From Actinoplanes italicus (GTDB taxonomy: Bacteria > Actinomycetota > Actinomycetes > Mycobacteriales > Micromonosporaceae), in assembly GCF_003001815.1 (NCBI RefSeq), contig NZ_PVMZ01000024.1:62001-126000 (forward strand): a stretch of DNA of 64,000 nt, given 5' to 3'. This document shows, in pieces, positions 1 through 8,408 of the stretch. The position numbers and the translations under genes are program-made. The notes beneath the pieces are model-generated. The model saw only the letters and a list, made by a program, of their open reading frames with translations. It had not been told where the DNA came from and ran no database searches. Numbering within the stretch: position 1 is the stretch's first letter; each line of letters begins with the position of its first letter.

Positions 1-341
1 AGGCGACCGAGGAGATCACCGCCCGGATCGGGGCCATCCAGTCGTCCAGCGGTGCGGCGGCCTCGGCGATCGCGGAGATCACCGAGGTGATCGGACTGAT
101 CGGGGACTACACGACGACGATCGCGTCAGCGGTGGAGCAGCAGACCGCGACGACGACCGAGATGAGCCGCTCGGTGGCGGACGCCGCCGGGAACAGTGGG
201 GACGTGGCTCGTACCATCTCGGGGGTCGCCGATGTCGCCGCCTCGACCGCGGAAGGAGCCCGGACCACGCAGCAGGCCGCGGACGAGCTGACCCGGCTGG
301 CCTCCGAGCTGAACGCGATCGTCGGCGGCTTCCGGCACTGA
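1..341 (+). CDS. Methyl-accepting chemotaxis protein, C-terminal fragment
   Basis: This is the 3' end of a gene that begins before the window; the first complete codon is at position 3. The roughly 112 visible residues are the final part of a chemoreceptor signalling domain: Ala/Glu/Thr-rich heptads with IASAVEQQTATTTEM, which follows the signalling hairpin in actinobacterial receptors, ending in a short FRH tail. Such receptors relay ligand binding to CheW/CheA. The same segment in the complete receptor at 48796-50382 reads IASAVEEQTATTAEM and also ends in FR plus an aromatic, so the two are paralogues. The ligand-binding and membrane portions are not in the window. Confidence 0.9.
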   Translation, partial: ATEEITARIGAIQSSSGAAASAIAEITEVIGLIGDYTTTIASAVEQQTATTTEMSRSVADAAGNSGDVARTISGVADVAASTAEGARTTQQAADELTRLASELNAIVGGFRH

Positions 342-345
342 GACG

Positions 346-2562
346 TCAGGCGGTGACCGTGGACGGGGCGGTGAGCATCTCGAGGATGCCGTCGCCGTCG
401 ACCGGGTGGGCCAGCAGGTAACCCTGCGCGTACTCGCAGCCCAGCTCGGCGAGGACGGTCAGGTCGGCGTCGTCGTCGACGCCCTCGGCCAGCGACGTCA
501 TGCCGAGCGCGTGTGCCATGCCGATCATGGCGTCGGCCAGGGCTCGGCGGGCGGGGTCGGCGGCGATCCCGTTCACGAACGTGTGGTCGATCTTGACGGT
601 GTCCCAGGCGTGGTCGGCGACGCGGGCCATCGACGAGTAGCCGGTGCCGAAGTCGTCGACGGCGATCCGCACACCGGCGCGGCGCAGCGGGCCGAGGGCG
701 GCTTCGACGGTCTCGGGCATGGCCAGGCCCATCTCGGTAAGCTCCAGGGTGAGCGCGGTGGACGGGGTGCCGGCCTGTTTCAGGGCGGCCAGGACCACCT
801 CGGCGGTGGTGGTGTCGAGCTGGCGCGGCGACAGGTTGACCGCGATCGGCACCCACCGGCCGGTCTGGTTGTACCAGGTGCGCTGCTCGTGCAGGGACTG
901 CTCCAGAACGACCGAGAACAGCCTCGCGACCGTGCCGGTGGCCTCGGCGACCGGGATGAACGCGGCCGGCGGCAGGATGCCCTCGGTGGGATGCTGCCAG
1001 CGGGCCAGGGCCTCCACCGAACTGAGGCTGCCGTCGTCGACCCGGAAGACCGGCTGGTAGACGCAGAACAGCTCACCCTGGTGGGTCAGCGCCCTGCGGA
1101 AGTCGGCGTCGCGCCGCAGCCGCTGCGTGGCCTCGGTGCGGCTCTGCACGTCGAAGCGGACCATCCGGCCGCGGCCGGCGGCTTTGGCCTGGTACATCGC
1201 GGTGTCGGCGTCCTGCAGCAGGGCCTCGGGGTCGGCGTTGAGCTGGTCGGTGGTGCGCAGCCCGATCGACAGGGAGGCGAAGAACTCGCTGCCGTCGGCG
1301 AGCCGCATCGGCCGGCCGAGCTCGGCGGCGACCCGGTCGGCCACGGCGGAGGCCTCGTCCTCGGTGACCGACGGCATCAGGATGACGAACTCGTCACCGC
1401 CGAGCCGGCAGGCGACGTCGTGCGGGCGGACCGCGCCGCGCAGCCGGTTCGCGATGGCGACGAGCAACTGGTCCCCGGCGTCGTGGCCGAGGCTGTCGTT
1501 GACGTTCTTGAAGTGGTCGAGGTCGCAGAAGAGCAGGCCGACGCGGGCCGTGCCGCCGACCGGCAGCGAGGCCAGCGCGAGCGCGAGACGGTCCATGAGC
1601 AGGGCCCGGTTGGCCAGGCCGGTCAGCGCGTCGTGCCCGACCCGGCGGGCCAGGTCGTGGATCGGGGCGATCAGCCGCAGCGCGACCAGCACGACCGACG
1701 CCCAGGCGCCGATCACCAGTGGCAGGTCGTCGGCCGGTTCCCAGAACAGTTGCACGCTGGGCAGCAGCAGGGCGGCGCCGAACAGGGTGACCGCACGGGT
1801 CACGGTGAGCATGCTGACGATCGAGCGGCGCGGTGTGGTGTAGACCATCGACGGGTGCAGGCCGGCCGTGGCGACCAGGATCGGCATGGCCATCCATCCG
1901 AGGTCGATCAGCATGCCCTCGACGTACGTGCCGGTGAGGCTCTGATGGGTGTAAAGGGCGTCCGACACGAACCAGGCGATCAGCCCGCCGAGCAGCCAGC
2001 GGACGCCGGGCGCGCGCAGTTCCACGCCGAGCGCCAGGGCCAGCGAGCAGTAGAGCACCACCAGTGTGCTGGCCGGCCCCGCCACCGCGACGATCTGGGC
2101 GAGCGGTGTTCCGTCCGTTTTGACCAGCGGATTCACCACGAGCAGCCAGGCGATGGCGGCGAACGGGGCGAGGATGACCGCCGAGTCGAGGAACGCGGTG
2201 CGCCCGGACCGGGCCGCGAGCAGGGCCGCCCCGGCCGCGATGGCCAGGTGGGCGAGCAGGTAGAACACGTCGGCCACGGACGGGAACGGCGGGCTCATTC
2301 CGCGGGCCGTGTAGGTCGCGAAGACGATGTCACCGACGCCGGAGAGTGCCAGGCCGGCCACGATGATCTGCCAGCCGAGCCGGCGTTTCGGCGCGTTGCG
2401 GGTGAGCCCGACCCAGGTGGCGATCGGGGCCGTGCAGTTGAGCAGCACGTACACCCAGCGGGTGGCGGCGTTGAACGGCGTCAGGACGTACACCGCCGCT
2501 GCCACCGAGGCGAGCACCAGGTAGATCCACCACAGGTGGCGGAGGAACCCGCTCATACGCAT
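346..2562 (-). CDS. Membrane-bound GGDEF-EAL c-di-GMP turnover protein
   Basis: This 738-residue protein has an N-terminal region of about 300 residues with eight or so hydrophobic helices, a GGDEF domain with an intact GGDEF near residue 388, and an EAL domain with EAL near 517, ELTE near 608, DDFGTG near 635, KID near 658 and a later AEGVD. All signature residues of both domains are recognisable, so both diguanylate cyclase and phosphodiesterase activity are possible; the net direction cannot be read from sequence. The membrane region probably senses a signal at the cytoplasmic membrane. It runs convergently toward the chemoreceptor, with 4 nt between stop codons, and appears monocistronic. 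Confidence 0.93.
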   Translation of the reverse strand: MRMSGFLRHLWWIYLVLASVAAAVYVLTPFNAATRWVYVLLNCTAPIATWVGLTRNAPKRRLGWQIIVAGLALSGVGDIVFATYTARGMSPPFPSVADVFYLLAHLAIAAGAALLAARSGRTAFLDSAVILAPFAAIAWLLVVNPLVKTDGTPLAQIVAVAGPASTLVVLYCSLALALGVELRAPGVRWLLGGLIAWFVSDALYTHQSLTGTYVEGMLIDLGWMAMPILVATAGLHPSMVYTTPRRSIVSMLTVTRAVTLFGAALLLPSVQLFWEPADDLPLVIGAWASVVLVALRLIAPIHDLARRVGHDALTGLANRALLMDRLALALASLPVGGTARVGLLFCDLDHFKNVNDSLGHDAGDQLLVAIANRLRGAVRPHDVACRLGGDEFVILMPSVTEDEASAVADRVAAELGRPMRLADGSEFFASLSIGLRTTDQLNADPEALLQDADTAMYQAKAAGRGRMVRFDVQSRTEATQRLRRDADFRRALTHQGELFCVYQPVFRVDDGSLSSVEALARWQHPTEGILPPAAFIPVAEATGTVARLFSVVLEQSLHEQRTWYNQTGRWVPIAVNLSPRQLDTTTAEVVLAALKQAGTPSTALTLELTEMGLAMPETVEAALGPLRRAGVRIAVDDFGTGYSSMARVADHAWDTVKIDHTFVNGIAADPARRALADAMIGMAHALGMTSLAEGVDDDADLTVLAELGCEYAQGYLLAHPVDGDGILEMLTAPSTVTA

Positions 2563-2613
2563 GCGGGACGTATCGGCCGTCAGGGCGCCGACACAAGGGT
2601 TACCGGGGGTTCT

Positions 2614-3024
2614 TCACGCCATCGACTGCCAGGCGGTGATCAGCGACTGGCGGAACTCCGCGGCCTGACCGGCGGTCAGTTTGGTGATCATCCGGACTTC
2701 CAGGCCGCGGACCGGGGCGTCGACCGCCGCGAGCAGCGCCCGCCCCTGCCCGGTGAGGTGGATGAGCAGCTCGCGACGGTTCTCGGCGTTGCGTTCCCGG
2801 CTGATCAGCCCGCGGGTCTCCAGGGCGCGGACGAGGTCGGCGATGGACTGCGCCGTCACGAACGAGTCGCGCGCCAGCTGGGCCGCCGACAGGCCGTCGT
2901 GGCGTTCGAGAACGGTGAGCGCGGTGTACTGCAGGGCCGTGATGCCGTGCGCGCGGACCACCTCGTCGAGGCGTGCGCGTACCGCTAGTTCGAGCTGTTT
3001 GACGAGGTAGAGCAGCGATGGCAT
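2614..3024 (-). CDS. MarR-family transcriptional regulator
   Basis: A 136-residue protein of typical MarR size. The central winged helix-turn-helix includes LSAAQLARDSFVTAQSIADL followed by a wing with RERNAENRRE, and flanking helices provide the dimer interface. An upstream in-frame start at 3105 would put the coding region inside the twin palindrome at 3046-3092, so the ATG at 3024 is preferred, although no good Shine-Dalgarno precedes it. It is divergent from the SDR-amidohydrolase-MaoC-ligase operon and most likely represses it until a pathway intermediate binds. The effector is unknown. Confidence 0.88.
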   Translation of the reverse strand: MPSLLYLVKQLELAVRARLDEVVRAHGITALQYTALTVLERHDGLSAAQLARDSFVTAQSIADLVRALETRGLISRERNAENRRELLIHLTGQGRALLAAVDAPVRGLEVRMITKLTAGQAAEFRQSLITAWQSMA

Positions 3025-3045
3025 GGGTGGCACGGTACCCCATTG

Positions 3046-3092
3046 ACAGGAAACCTGATCGTCCTCGACGATCGAATCATCAGGATTCCTGT
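3046..3092. promoter_or_regulatory. Twin palindromic operator between marR and SDR operon
   Basis: Two copies of the dyad CAGG-N3-CCTG lie at 3047-3057 and 3081-3091, with centres 34 bp apart. The whole element is itself an inverted repeat: ACAGGAAACCTGAT at 3046-3059 faces ATCAGGATTCCTGT at 3079-3092 with one mismatch. A TTGACA hexamer at 3043-3048 overlaps the left site. Position in the divergent intergenic region and dimeric symmetry fit a MarR operator; binding is inferred. Confidence 0.75.
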
Positions 3093-3128
3093 TGATGGCG
3101 GCCATGCATTCGTGAGAGGTTGATGACT

Positions 3129-4010
3129 ATGGATCTGACTGGCAGGGTGGCCATCGTCACCGGCAGTGGTCGCGGGCTCGGTCTGGCCTACGCCCGGGCG
3201 CTCGTCGCCGCCGGCGCGTCGGTCGTGGTCAACGACGTCGATCAGCAGGCGGTGGACGCGGCGGTCGCCGCGATCGGCGGTGACACCGTCGGGGTGGCGG
3301 CGGCGGTCGGCGACACCGCGAGCGCGGAGCTTCTCGTCGGCAGGGCGGTGGAGACCTTCGGCAAGCTCGACGTGCTGATCACCAACGCCGGCATCCTGCG
3401 CGACCGGGTGCTGTGGAAGATGACCGACGACGACTTCGACGCCGTCATCGGCGTCCACCTGCGCGGCACCTTCACCTGCGCCCGTGCCGCCGCCGTCCGG
3501 ATGCGCGAGCAGGGGACCGGCGGCCGGATCATCCTGATCGGCTCGCCGGCCGGGCAGCGCGGCAACTTCGGCCAGACCAACTACGCCGCCGCCAAGGCCG
3601 GCATCGCCGCGATGGCTCGTACCTGGGCGTTGGAACTGGCTCGCAACGAGATCACCGTCAACGCCGTCATCCCCGTCGCCGCCACCGAGATGACCAAGAC
3701 GATCCCGGCGTTCGCACCGGCCATCGAGGAGGCCGAACGCACCGGCACGCCGTATCCGGCCTGGCTGCGCCACGACGAGGGCCTCGGCACCGTCGAGGAC
3801 GTCACCGGCCTGATCACCTTCCTCGCCTCGGACGCCGCCAAGGGCATCACCGGCCAGGCCATCGGCGTCGGCGGCGACAAGCTGTCGCTCTGGTCGCACC
3901 CTGCGGAGAAGGCGGTCGTCTACGCCGAGGGCGGCTGGAGCGCCGACGCGATCGCGGCAGCGTGGGACTTCGAGCAGGAGACCTACGGCATCCCGGCGCC
4001 GAAGAAGTGA
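3129..4010 (+). CDS. Short-chain dehydrogenase/reductase (hydroxyacyl-CoA dehydrogenase-like)
   Basis: A 293-residue classical SDR. The cofactor loop TGSGRGLG is at residues 12-19, ITNAG follows, and the catalytic Ser139, Tyr152 and Lys156 are in place (GSPAGQ and YAAAK). An Asp after the second strand (NDVD) suggests NAD preference. The C-terminal extension after the Rossmann core resembles peroxisomal-multifunctional-enzyme-type 3-hydroxyacyl-CoA dehydrogenases. The ATG at 3129 is preferred because GAGAGG at 3114-3119 lies 9 nt upstream; an ATG at 3123 is an alternative. First gene of a four-gene operon; its stop overlaps the start of the amidohydrolase. The substrate is probably a CoA-thioester alcohol, by inference from the neighbouring MaoC and ligase genes. 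Confidence 0.88.
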   Translation: MDLTGRVAIVTGSGRGLGLAYARALVAAGASVVVNDVDQQAVDAAVAAIGGDTVGVAAAVGDTASAELLVGRAVETFGKLDVLITNAGILRDRVLWKMTDDDFDAVIGVHLRGTFTCARAAAVRMREQGTGGRIILIGSPAGQRGNFGQTNYAAAKAGIAAMARTWALELARNEITVNAVIPVAATEMTKTIPAFAPAIEEAERTGTPYPAWLRHDEGLGTVEDVTGLITFLASDAAKGITGQAIGVGGDKLSLWSHPAEKAVVYAEGGWSADAIAAAWDFEQETYGIPAPKK

Positions 4011-4894
4011 ACGCCGACGGCCTGACCGCCAGCGAACTGATCGCCATCGACGTGCACACGCACGCCGAGGTGAGCCGGGACGGCCGCAGTTCGCTGAGCC
4101 CGGAACTGCTCGGCGCCTCCGCCGACTACTTCAAGGCGCACGGGCATCGGCAGCCGGCCATCGACGAGACCGCCGCGTATTACCGGGAGCGGCGGATGGC
4201 CGCCGTCGTCTTCACGGTCGACGCCGAACACGCCACCGGCCACCCGCGCATCGCCAACGAGGAGATCGCCGAGGACTGCGCGAAGCACCCGGAAACGCTG
4301 ATCCCGTTCGCGAGCATCGACCCGCACAAGGGCCGGGCCGGGGTCCGGGAGGCCCGCCGGCTGGTCGAGGCGTACGGCGTCCGCGGTTTCAAGTTCCACC
4401 CCAGCATCCAGGGTTTCGCCCCCGACGACCGGCTCGCGTACCCGATGTACGAGGCGATCGAGGAGCTCGGCGCGGTCGCGCTGTTCCACACCGGCCAGAC
4501 CGGCATCGGCGCCCGGGTCCGCGGTGGCGGCGGCATCCGCCTCAAATACTCCAACCCGATGCTGGTCGACGACGTGGCGGTCGACTTCCCGGACCTGCGG
4601 ATCATCCTGGCCCACCCGTCCTTCCCCTGGCAGGACGAGGCACTCGCGGTCGCGACACACAAGGAACACGTCCACATCGACCTCTCCGGCTGGTCGCCCA
4701 AGTACTTCCCACCCCAACTCATCCGGTACGCGAACAGCCTGCTCCAGGACAAGGTGCTGTTCGGATCGGACTACCCGGTGCTCACACCGGACCGCTGGCT
4801 CGCCGACTTCGCCGCCCTCGAGATCAAGGACACGGTCCGCCCCAAGATCCTCAAAGAGAACGCCGCCCGCCTACTTCTCAGGGAGAACCCATGA
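4007..4894 (+). CDS. Amidohydrolase-2 family metal-dependent hydrolase/decarboxylase
   Basis: A 295-residue TIM-barrel protein. The start is taken as the GTG at 4007, overlapping the SDR stop by 4 nt. Metal ligands of the amidohydrolase-2 family are visible: DVHTH (His17 and His19), a conserved KFHP around residue 128, FHTGQ near 160, AHPSFPW near 203 and GSDYP with the metal Asp near 255. The family includes ACMSD-like and gamma-resorcylate-type decarboxylases as well as ring-opening hydrolases. In this operon it probably hydrolyses or decarboxylates a cyclic or branched intermediate before or after CoA activation; the substrate is unknown. Confidence 0.86.
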   Translation: MNADGLTASELIAIDVHTHAEVSRDGRSSLSPELLGASADYFKAHGHRQPAIDETAAYYRERRMAAVVFTVDAEHATGHPRIANEEIAEDCAKHPETLIPFASIDPHKGRAGVREARRLVEAYGVRGFKFHPSIQGFAPDDRLAYPMYEAIEELGAVALFHTGQTGIGARVRGGGGIRLKYSNPMLVDDVAVDFPDLRIILAHPSFPWQDEALAVATHKEHVHIDLSGWSPKYFPPQLIRYANSLLQDKVLFGSDYPVLTPDRWLADFAALEIKDTVRPKILKENAARLLLRENP

Positions 4895-5349
4895 CCACCA
4901 CCGTCAACGGCCTCGACGGACTCAGGAGCCTGGCCGGCCAGGACCTCGGCCACAGCGAGTGGCTGGAGATCACCCAGGAGCGGGTGGACACGTTCGCCGA
5001 CGCCACCGACGACCACCAGTGGATCCACGTCGACGTCGAACGCGCGAAGCAGGGCCCGTTCGGAGGCCCGATCGCTCACGGATACCTCACGCTGTCGCTG
5101 GTCATCCCGCTCTTCGTCGAACTGCTGACGGTCGAGGGCATCACGATGGGACTCAACTACGGCCTGGAGAAGGTCCGTTTCCCGAGCCCCGTCAAGGTCG
5201 GCGCGAAGATCCGGCTGGCCGCCAAGGTGGTCAGCGTCGAGGACGTGCCCGGCAACGGCGTGCAGAGCACCTTCGACTTCGTCGTCGAGATCGACGGCCA
5301 GGACAAGCCCGCCTGCACAGCCCGCCCGGTCTACCGGCACTACGCCTGA
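4891..5349 (+). CDS. MaoC-like (R)-specific enoyl-CoA hydratase
   Basis: A 152-residue single hot-dog protein. The hydratase segment reads FADATDDHQWIHVD followed by GGPIAHGYLTLSL, placing the catalytic Asp and His as in MaoC/(R)-hydratase families. Length matches the bacterial single-domain type. Its ATG overlaps the upstream stop (ATGA), indicating translational coupling. With the SDR it would give consecutive hydration and dehydrogenation of an enoyl-CoA, that is, a small beta-oxidation-like module. Confidence 0.88.
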   Translation: MTTTVNGLDGLRSLAGQDLGHSEWLEITQERVDTFADATDDHQWIHVDVERAKQGPFGGPIAHGYLTLSLVIPLFVELLTVEGITMGLNYGLEKVRFPSPVKVGAKIRLAAKVVSVEDVPGNGVQSTFDFVVEIDGQDKPACTARPVYRHYA

Positions 5350-5358
5350 GGACCGGTG

Positions 5359-6900
5359 ATGCGCAACGCGGGGCTGGGGTCGTGGCCGGCCCGCCGGGCG
5401 GCCATGTCACCCGGCCACACCGCCCTGATCTTCGAGGAACGGCGCACGACGTACGCCGAACTCCATGAGCGCATCTCGCGCCTGGCCGCGGCCCTGCACG
5501 GCGCCGGGGTCCGCCGCGGCGATCGGGTCGCGTACCTCGGCCCGAACCACCCGTCCTTCGTCGAGACCATGTTCGCGACGTGGACGCTCGGCGCGATCTT
5601 CGTGCCGCTCAACTTCCGCCTGACCCAGCCCGAGATCGCCTACCAGCTGGAGCACAGCGGCGCGGTCGCTCTGATCCACGCGTCACCGGTCGGCGCGTTC
5701 GTCCGTACCACCGTGGCGTTGTCTGATTTTGATCGTTTCCTCGCCGCGGCGCCGGAGGTCTTCGACGAATCGGTGACGCACGACGACGTCGCCTGCATCC
5801 TCTACACGTCGGGGACCACCGGGCATCCCAAGGGCGCGATGCTCACCCACGGCAACCTCATCTGGAACTGCTGCAACCTGCTCGTCTGCGTCGACGTCGC
5901 GAGCGACGAGGTGACCCTGGTCAGTGCTCCGCTGTTCCATGTGGCCGCGCTCAACCAGTGCCTGCTGCCGACGTTCCTCAAGGGCGCCACGTCGGTGATC
6001 ATGCCTGCCTGGGACGTGGACGGTTGCTTCGACGCCATAGCCCGGCACCGGATCACCTGGATGTTCGGTGTCTCGGCGATGTTCGCGGGGCTGTCCCAGT
6101 CACCGCGCTGGCCATCGGCCGACCTGACGTCGGTGCGCTGCCTGATGACCGGCGGCGCCTCGGTGCCGGAGGCGCTGATCCGTACCTATCAGGAGCGTGG
6201 CCTGGCCTTCTGCCAGGGTTACGGCATGACCGAGACGTCACCCGGGGCGACCTTCCTGGAGGCCAGGGAGAGCCGGGACCATCTCGGATCGGCGGGACTT
6301 CCGGTCTTCTTCACCGATGTACGTTGCGTGCGCCCCGATCTGACGCCGACCGATTCCGATCCCGCTTCGGCCGCTGTGGGTGAACCCGGCGAGGTGCAGG
6401 TTCGCGGCCCGAACGTCACGCCCGGCTACTGGAACGACCCGGAGGCCACCGCGGCGGCGTTCACCGGCGACGGCTGGTTCCGCTCCGGCGACCTGGCCGT
6501 CGTGGACTCCGCCGGCCACTACCGGATCGTCGACCGCACCAAGGACATGTACATCTCCGGCGGCGAGAACGTCTACCCGGCCGAGGTGGAGGCGGCCATC
6601 TTCGAGCATCCCTCCGTCGCCGAGGCGGCCGTGGTGGGCGTGCCCGACGAGAAGTGGGGCGAGGTGGGCCGCGCCTTCGTCGTCACGGTCCCGGGCGCCG
6701 CGCTCGAACCGGCCGACATCCCGGCCTTCCTGACCGGCCGCCTGGCGAAGTACAAGATCCCCGTCTACGTCGACATCCTCGACGACCTGCCCCGCACCGC
6801 CTCCAACAAGGTCCGCAAAGGCCCGCTCCGCGACCTGCCGCTGCCCCGCTCCGGATCGGTCCGTCAGAAGTCCGCACCTCAGGGTGCGGGTGGTTCATAG
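5359..6900 (+). CDS. Acyl-CoA synthetase (AMP-forming)
   Basis: A 513-residue ANL-superfamily ligase. The adenylate motif TSGTTGHPKG is near residue 150, GYGMTETSPG follows, then SGDLAVVD, DRTKDMYISGGENVYP at the hinge, and the catalytic Lys near 482 (ASNKVRKG). GAGGA at 5348-5352 supports the ATG at 5359 over the GTG at 5356. It lies 9 nt after the MaoC gene, so it is the fourth operon member and probably activates the carboxylic acid that feeds the pathway. Its last 22 bases overlap the convergent ATPase gene. Confidence 0.9.
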   Translation: MRNAGLGSWPARRAAMSPGHTALIFEERRTTYAELHERISRLAAALHGAGVRRGDRVAYLGPNHPSFVETMFATWTLGAIFVPLNFRLTQPEIAYQLEHSGAVALIHASPVGAFVRTTVALSDFDRFLAAAPEVFDESVTHDDVACILYTSGTTGHPKGAMLTHGNLIWNCCNLLVCVDVASDEVTLVSAPLFHVAALNQCLLPTFLKGATSVIMPAWDVDGCFDAIARHRITWMFGVSAMFAGLSQSPRWPSADLTSVRCLMTGGASVPEALIRTYQERGLAFCQGYGMTETSPGATFLEARESRDHLGSAGLPVFFTDVRCVRPDLTPTDSDPASAAVGEPGEVQVRGPNVTPGYWNDPEATAAAFTGDGWFRSGDLAVVDSAGHYRIVDRTKDMYISGGENVYPAEVEAAIFEHPSVAEAAVVGVPDEKWGEVGRAFVVTVPGAALEPADIPAFLTGRLAKYKIPVYVDILDDLPRTASNKVRKGPLRDLPLPRSGSVRQKSAPQGAGGS

Positions 6901-8360
6901 AGCGTCGGCAGGTCGATCAGGACGACGCCCGGGTCGCCGGTCGCGGCCTCGCGCAGTTCGGGGGTGAAGCCGGCGCCGCTGAAACAGGCCAGCCGCGCCG
7001 TCCCCGCGCCGGGACGGCGCTGGGCGGTGAGCAGCGTACGGATGTGACGGAGCCGGTCGAGGTGAGCCGTCCCCATCACCTCGCCCCACTTCACCTCGCC
7101 GATCGCCAGCAGCGGCTGCCGGTTGTCGTCGTCGAGGCCGAAGACCGCGACGTCCACCTCGTGCGACGTCCGGGACGCCGGGTCGTTGACGGCGCCGCTC
7201 GCGACCCGGTTCGGGTAGTCGCCGAACACCTCCGGTCCGGCCAGATGCCGGGCCCAATAGCGGCAGACCTGCTCGAAGTGCGGCCCGAGGACGTTGCCGA
7301 CGAACCGGCGCCGGCTGCGTTGCCACAGGCGGCCGGCGTCGCGTGTGTGCTCCAGATCGGACCAGATCGGGCGCATCACCGCGTGGTAGAAGGCGACCAG
7401 CGGCTCGGCGATCCGGAACATGGTCCGGTTGTCGCGGAACGCGTCCGGATCGCGAGTCACGAGGCCGCAGTCCTCCAGGACGGTCAGCGGATGGGCCAGG
7501 TCACCGGCCTTGCGGCCCAGGAACGACGCGATGCCGCCCCGGCTCGCGTTGCCCGAGGCGATGGCGGCCAGAACGGAGTGGTAGAGCCCGGCATCACGCA
7601 GGTCGGGCTCGTCGGCGAGCAGGTAGCGGGCTTCCCGGAACAACGGACTGGTAGGCGACAGCACGGTCCGGACCACCCACGCGTCGAAGTCGTCCGGCCC
7701 GGCCGGGGTGTCGTCGCGGGCGAACTCCCGGCGGTACGCGGGAGTGCCGCCCACGATCGCGTTGACCATCAGCGCGGTCGCGTGGTGCTCGATGCCCCAG
7801 AACTCGGCGGCCAGCCGGTGATCGAGGGTGGGCACCACCAGCTCGAGCCCGGCCCGGCCGCGCAACGGCGCGTTGCCGCTGAGCAGCCGACCCATGAACG
7901 ACATCGCGGAACCGCAGAGCAGCAGGCTCGCACTGCTCTCGTCGCGTTCGGCCCGGAGCGGGGCCAACGCGTTCTGGATGACCGAGGGGATCTGCGGGTT
8001 CGCCCGCACCAGGTACGGAAACTCGTCGATCACCACCGGGATCCGCCGCTCGCGCCCCAGGCCGAGCAGGGCGTCGATCGCCTGATGCCAGCCGTCGAGT
8101 GCCAATGGTGCCGGCGCGCCGGTGAATTCGCCGAGCAGCGCGCCGAGCCGGTTGAGGGATTCGCGGTCGGCAGCCTCGTCGGCCGGGAAGTAGAAGCCAC
8201 CGGTCGCCTGGCACAGCGACCGCAGCAGGAACGTCTTGCCCTGGCGGCGCCGTCCGGAGACGACGCCGAGCAGGGCGCCGGGCTGCGGATCCGTCACGAA
8301 CGCGCTCAGGGCGGTCCACTCACGTTCGCGGTCGAACATCTCCACGGGTCGTTCCAGCAC
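6879..8360 (-). CDS. STAND-type AAA+ ATPase with C-terminal DUF234 nuclease-like domain
   Basis: A 493-residue protein related to archaeal ATPase/DUF234 proteins. The P-loop GRRRQGKT is at residues 36-43 and Walker B VVIDEF near 109-114. A winged-helix region follows around 280-330 (SGNASRGGIASFLGRK and downstream). A C-terminal PD-(D/E)xK-like segment has EVDVAVFG near 401 and EVKWG with Glu422 and Lys424. Members are common but poorly characterised; nucleic-acid or toxin-like roles have been suggested. GTG at 8360 is preceded by AAAGGA at good spacing. The promoter lies in a 39-bp palindrome (8370-8408), suggesting tight repression, possibly autorepression through the winged helix. Confidence 0.85.
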   Translation of the reverse strand: MLERPVEMFDREREWTALSAFVTDPQPGALLGVVSGRRRQGKTFLLRSLCQATGGFYFPADEAADRESLNRLGALLGEFTGAPAPLALDGWHQAIDALLGLGRERRIPVVIDEFPYLVRANPQIPSVIQNALAPLRAERDESSASLLLCGSAMSFMGRLLSGNAPLRGRAGLELVVPTLDHRLAAEFWGIEHHATALMVNAIVGGTPAYRREFARDDTPAGPDDFDAWVVRTVLSPTSPLFREARYLLADEPDLRDAGLYHSVLAAIASGNASRGGIASFLGRKAGDLAHPLTVLEDCGLVTRDPDAFRDNRTMFRIAEPLVAFYHAVMRPIWSDLEHTRDAGRLWQRSRRRFVGNVLGPHFEQVCRYWARHLAGPEVFGDYPNRVASGAVNDPASRTSHEVDVAVFGLDDDNRQPLLAIGEVKWGEVMGTAHLDRLRHIRTLLTAQRRPGAGTARLACFSGAGFTPELREAATGDPGVVLIDLPTLYEPPAP

Positions 8361-8369
8361 GATGCCATC

Positions 8370-8408
8370 CTTTCATAACCACAGTTATCATAACTGTGGT
8401 TATGAAAG
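8370..8408. promoter_or_regulatory. Perfect 39-bp palindrome over the ATPase gene promoter
   Basis: Two 19-nt arms are exact reverse complements around a single central C at 8389. The palindrome starts inside the ATPase ribosome-binding region and ends past the sirtuin stop codon at 8400-8402. Each arm contains its own smaller dyad: ATAAC-CACA-GTTAT and ATAAC-TGTG-GTTAT. On the minus strand the centre reads TATGAT, a plausible -10 hexamer. It is AT-rich in a GC-rich setting. An operator is favoured; a transcript hairpin ending the sirtuin message is the alternative. Confidence 0.85.

Noticed and set aside
406..2988. 860-residue open frame antisense to the GGDEF-EAL and MarR genes
   Set aside because: Its translation is Gln/Gly/Arg/Val-rich low complexity; the opposite strand encodes clear domains. 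Such long antisense frames arise from GC-rich codon bias.
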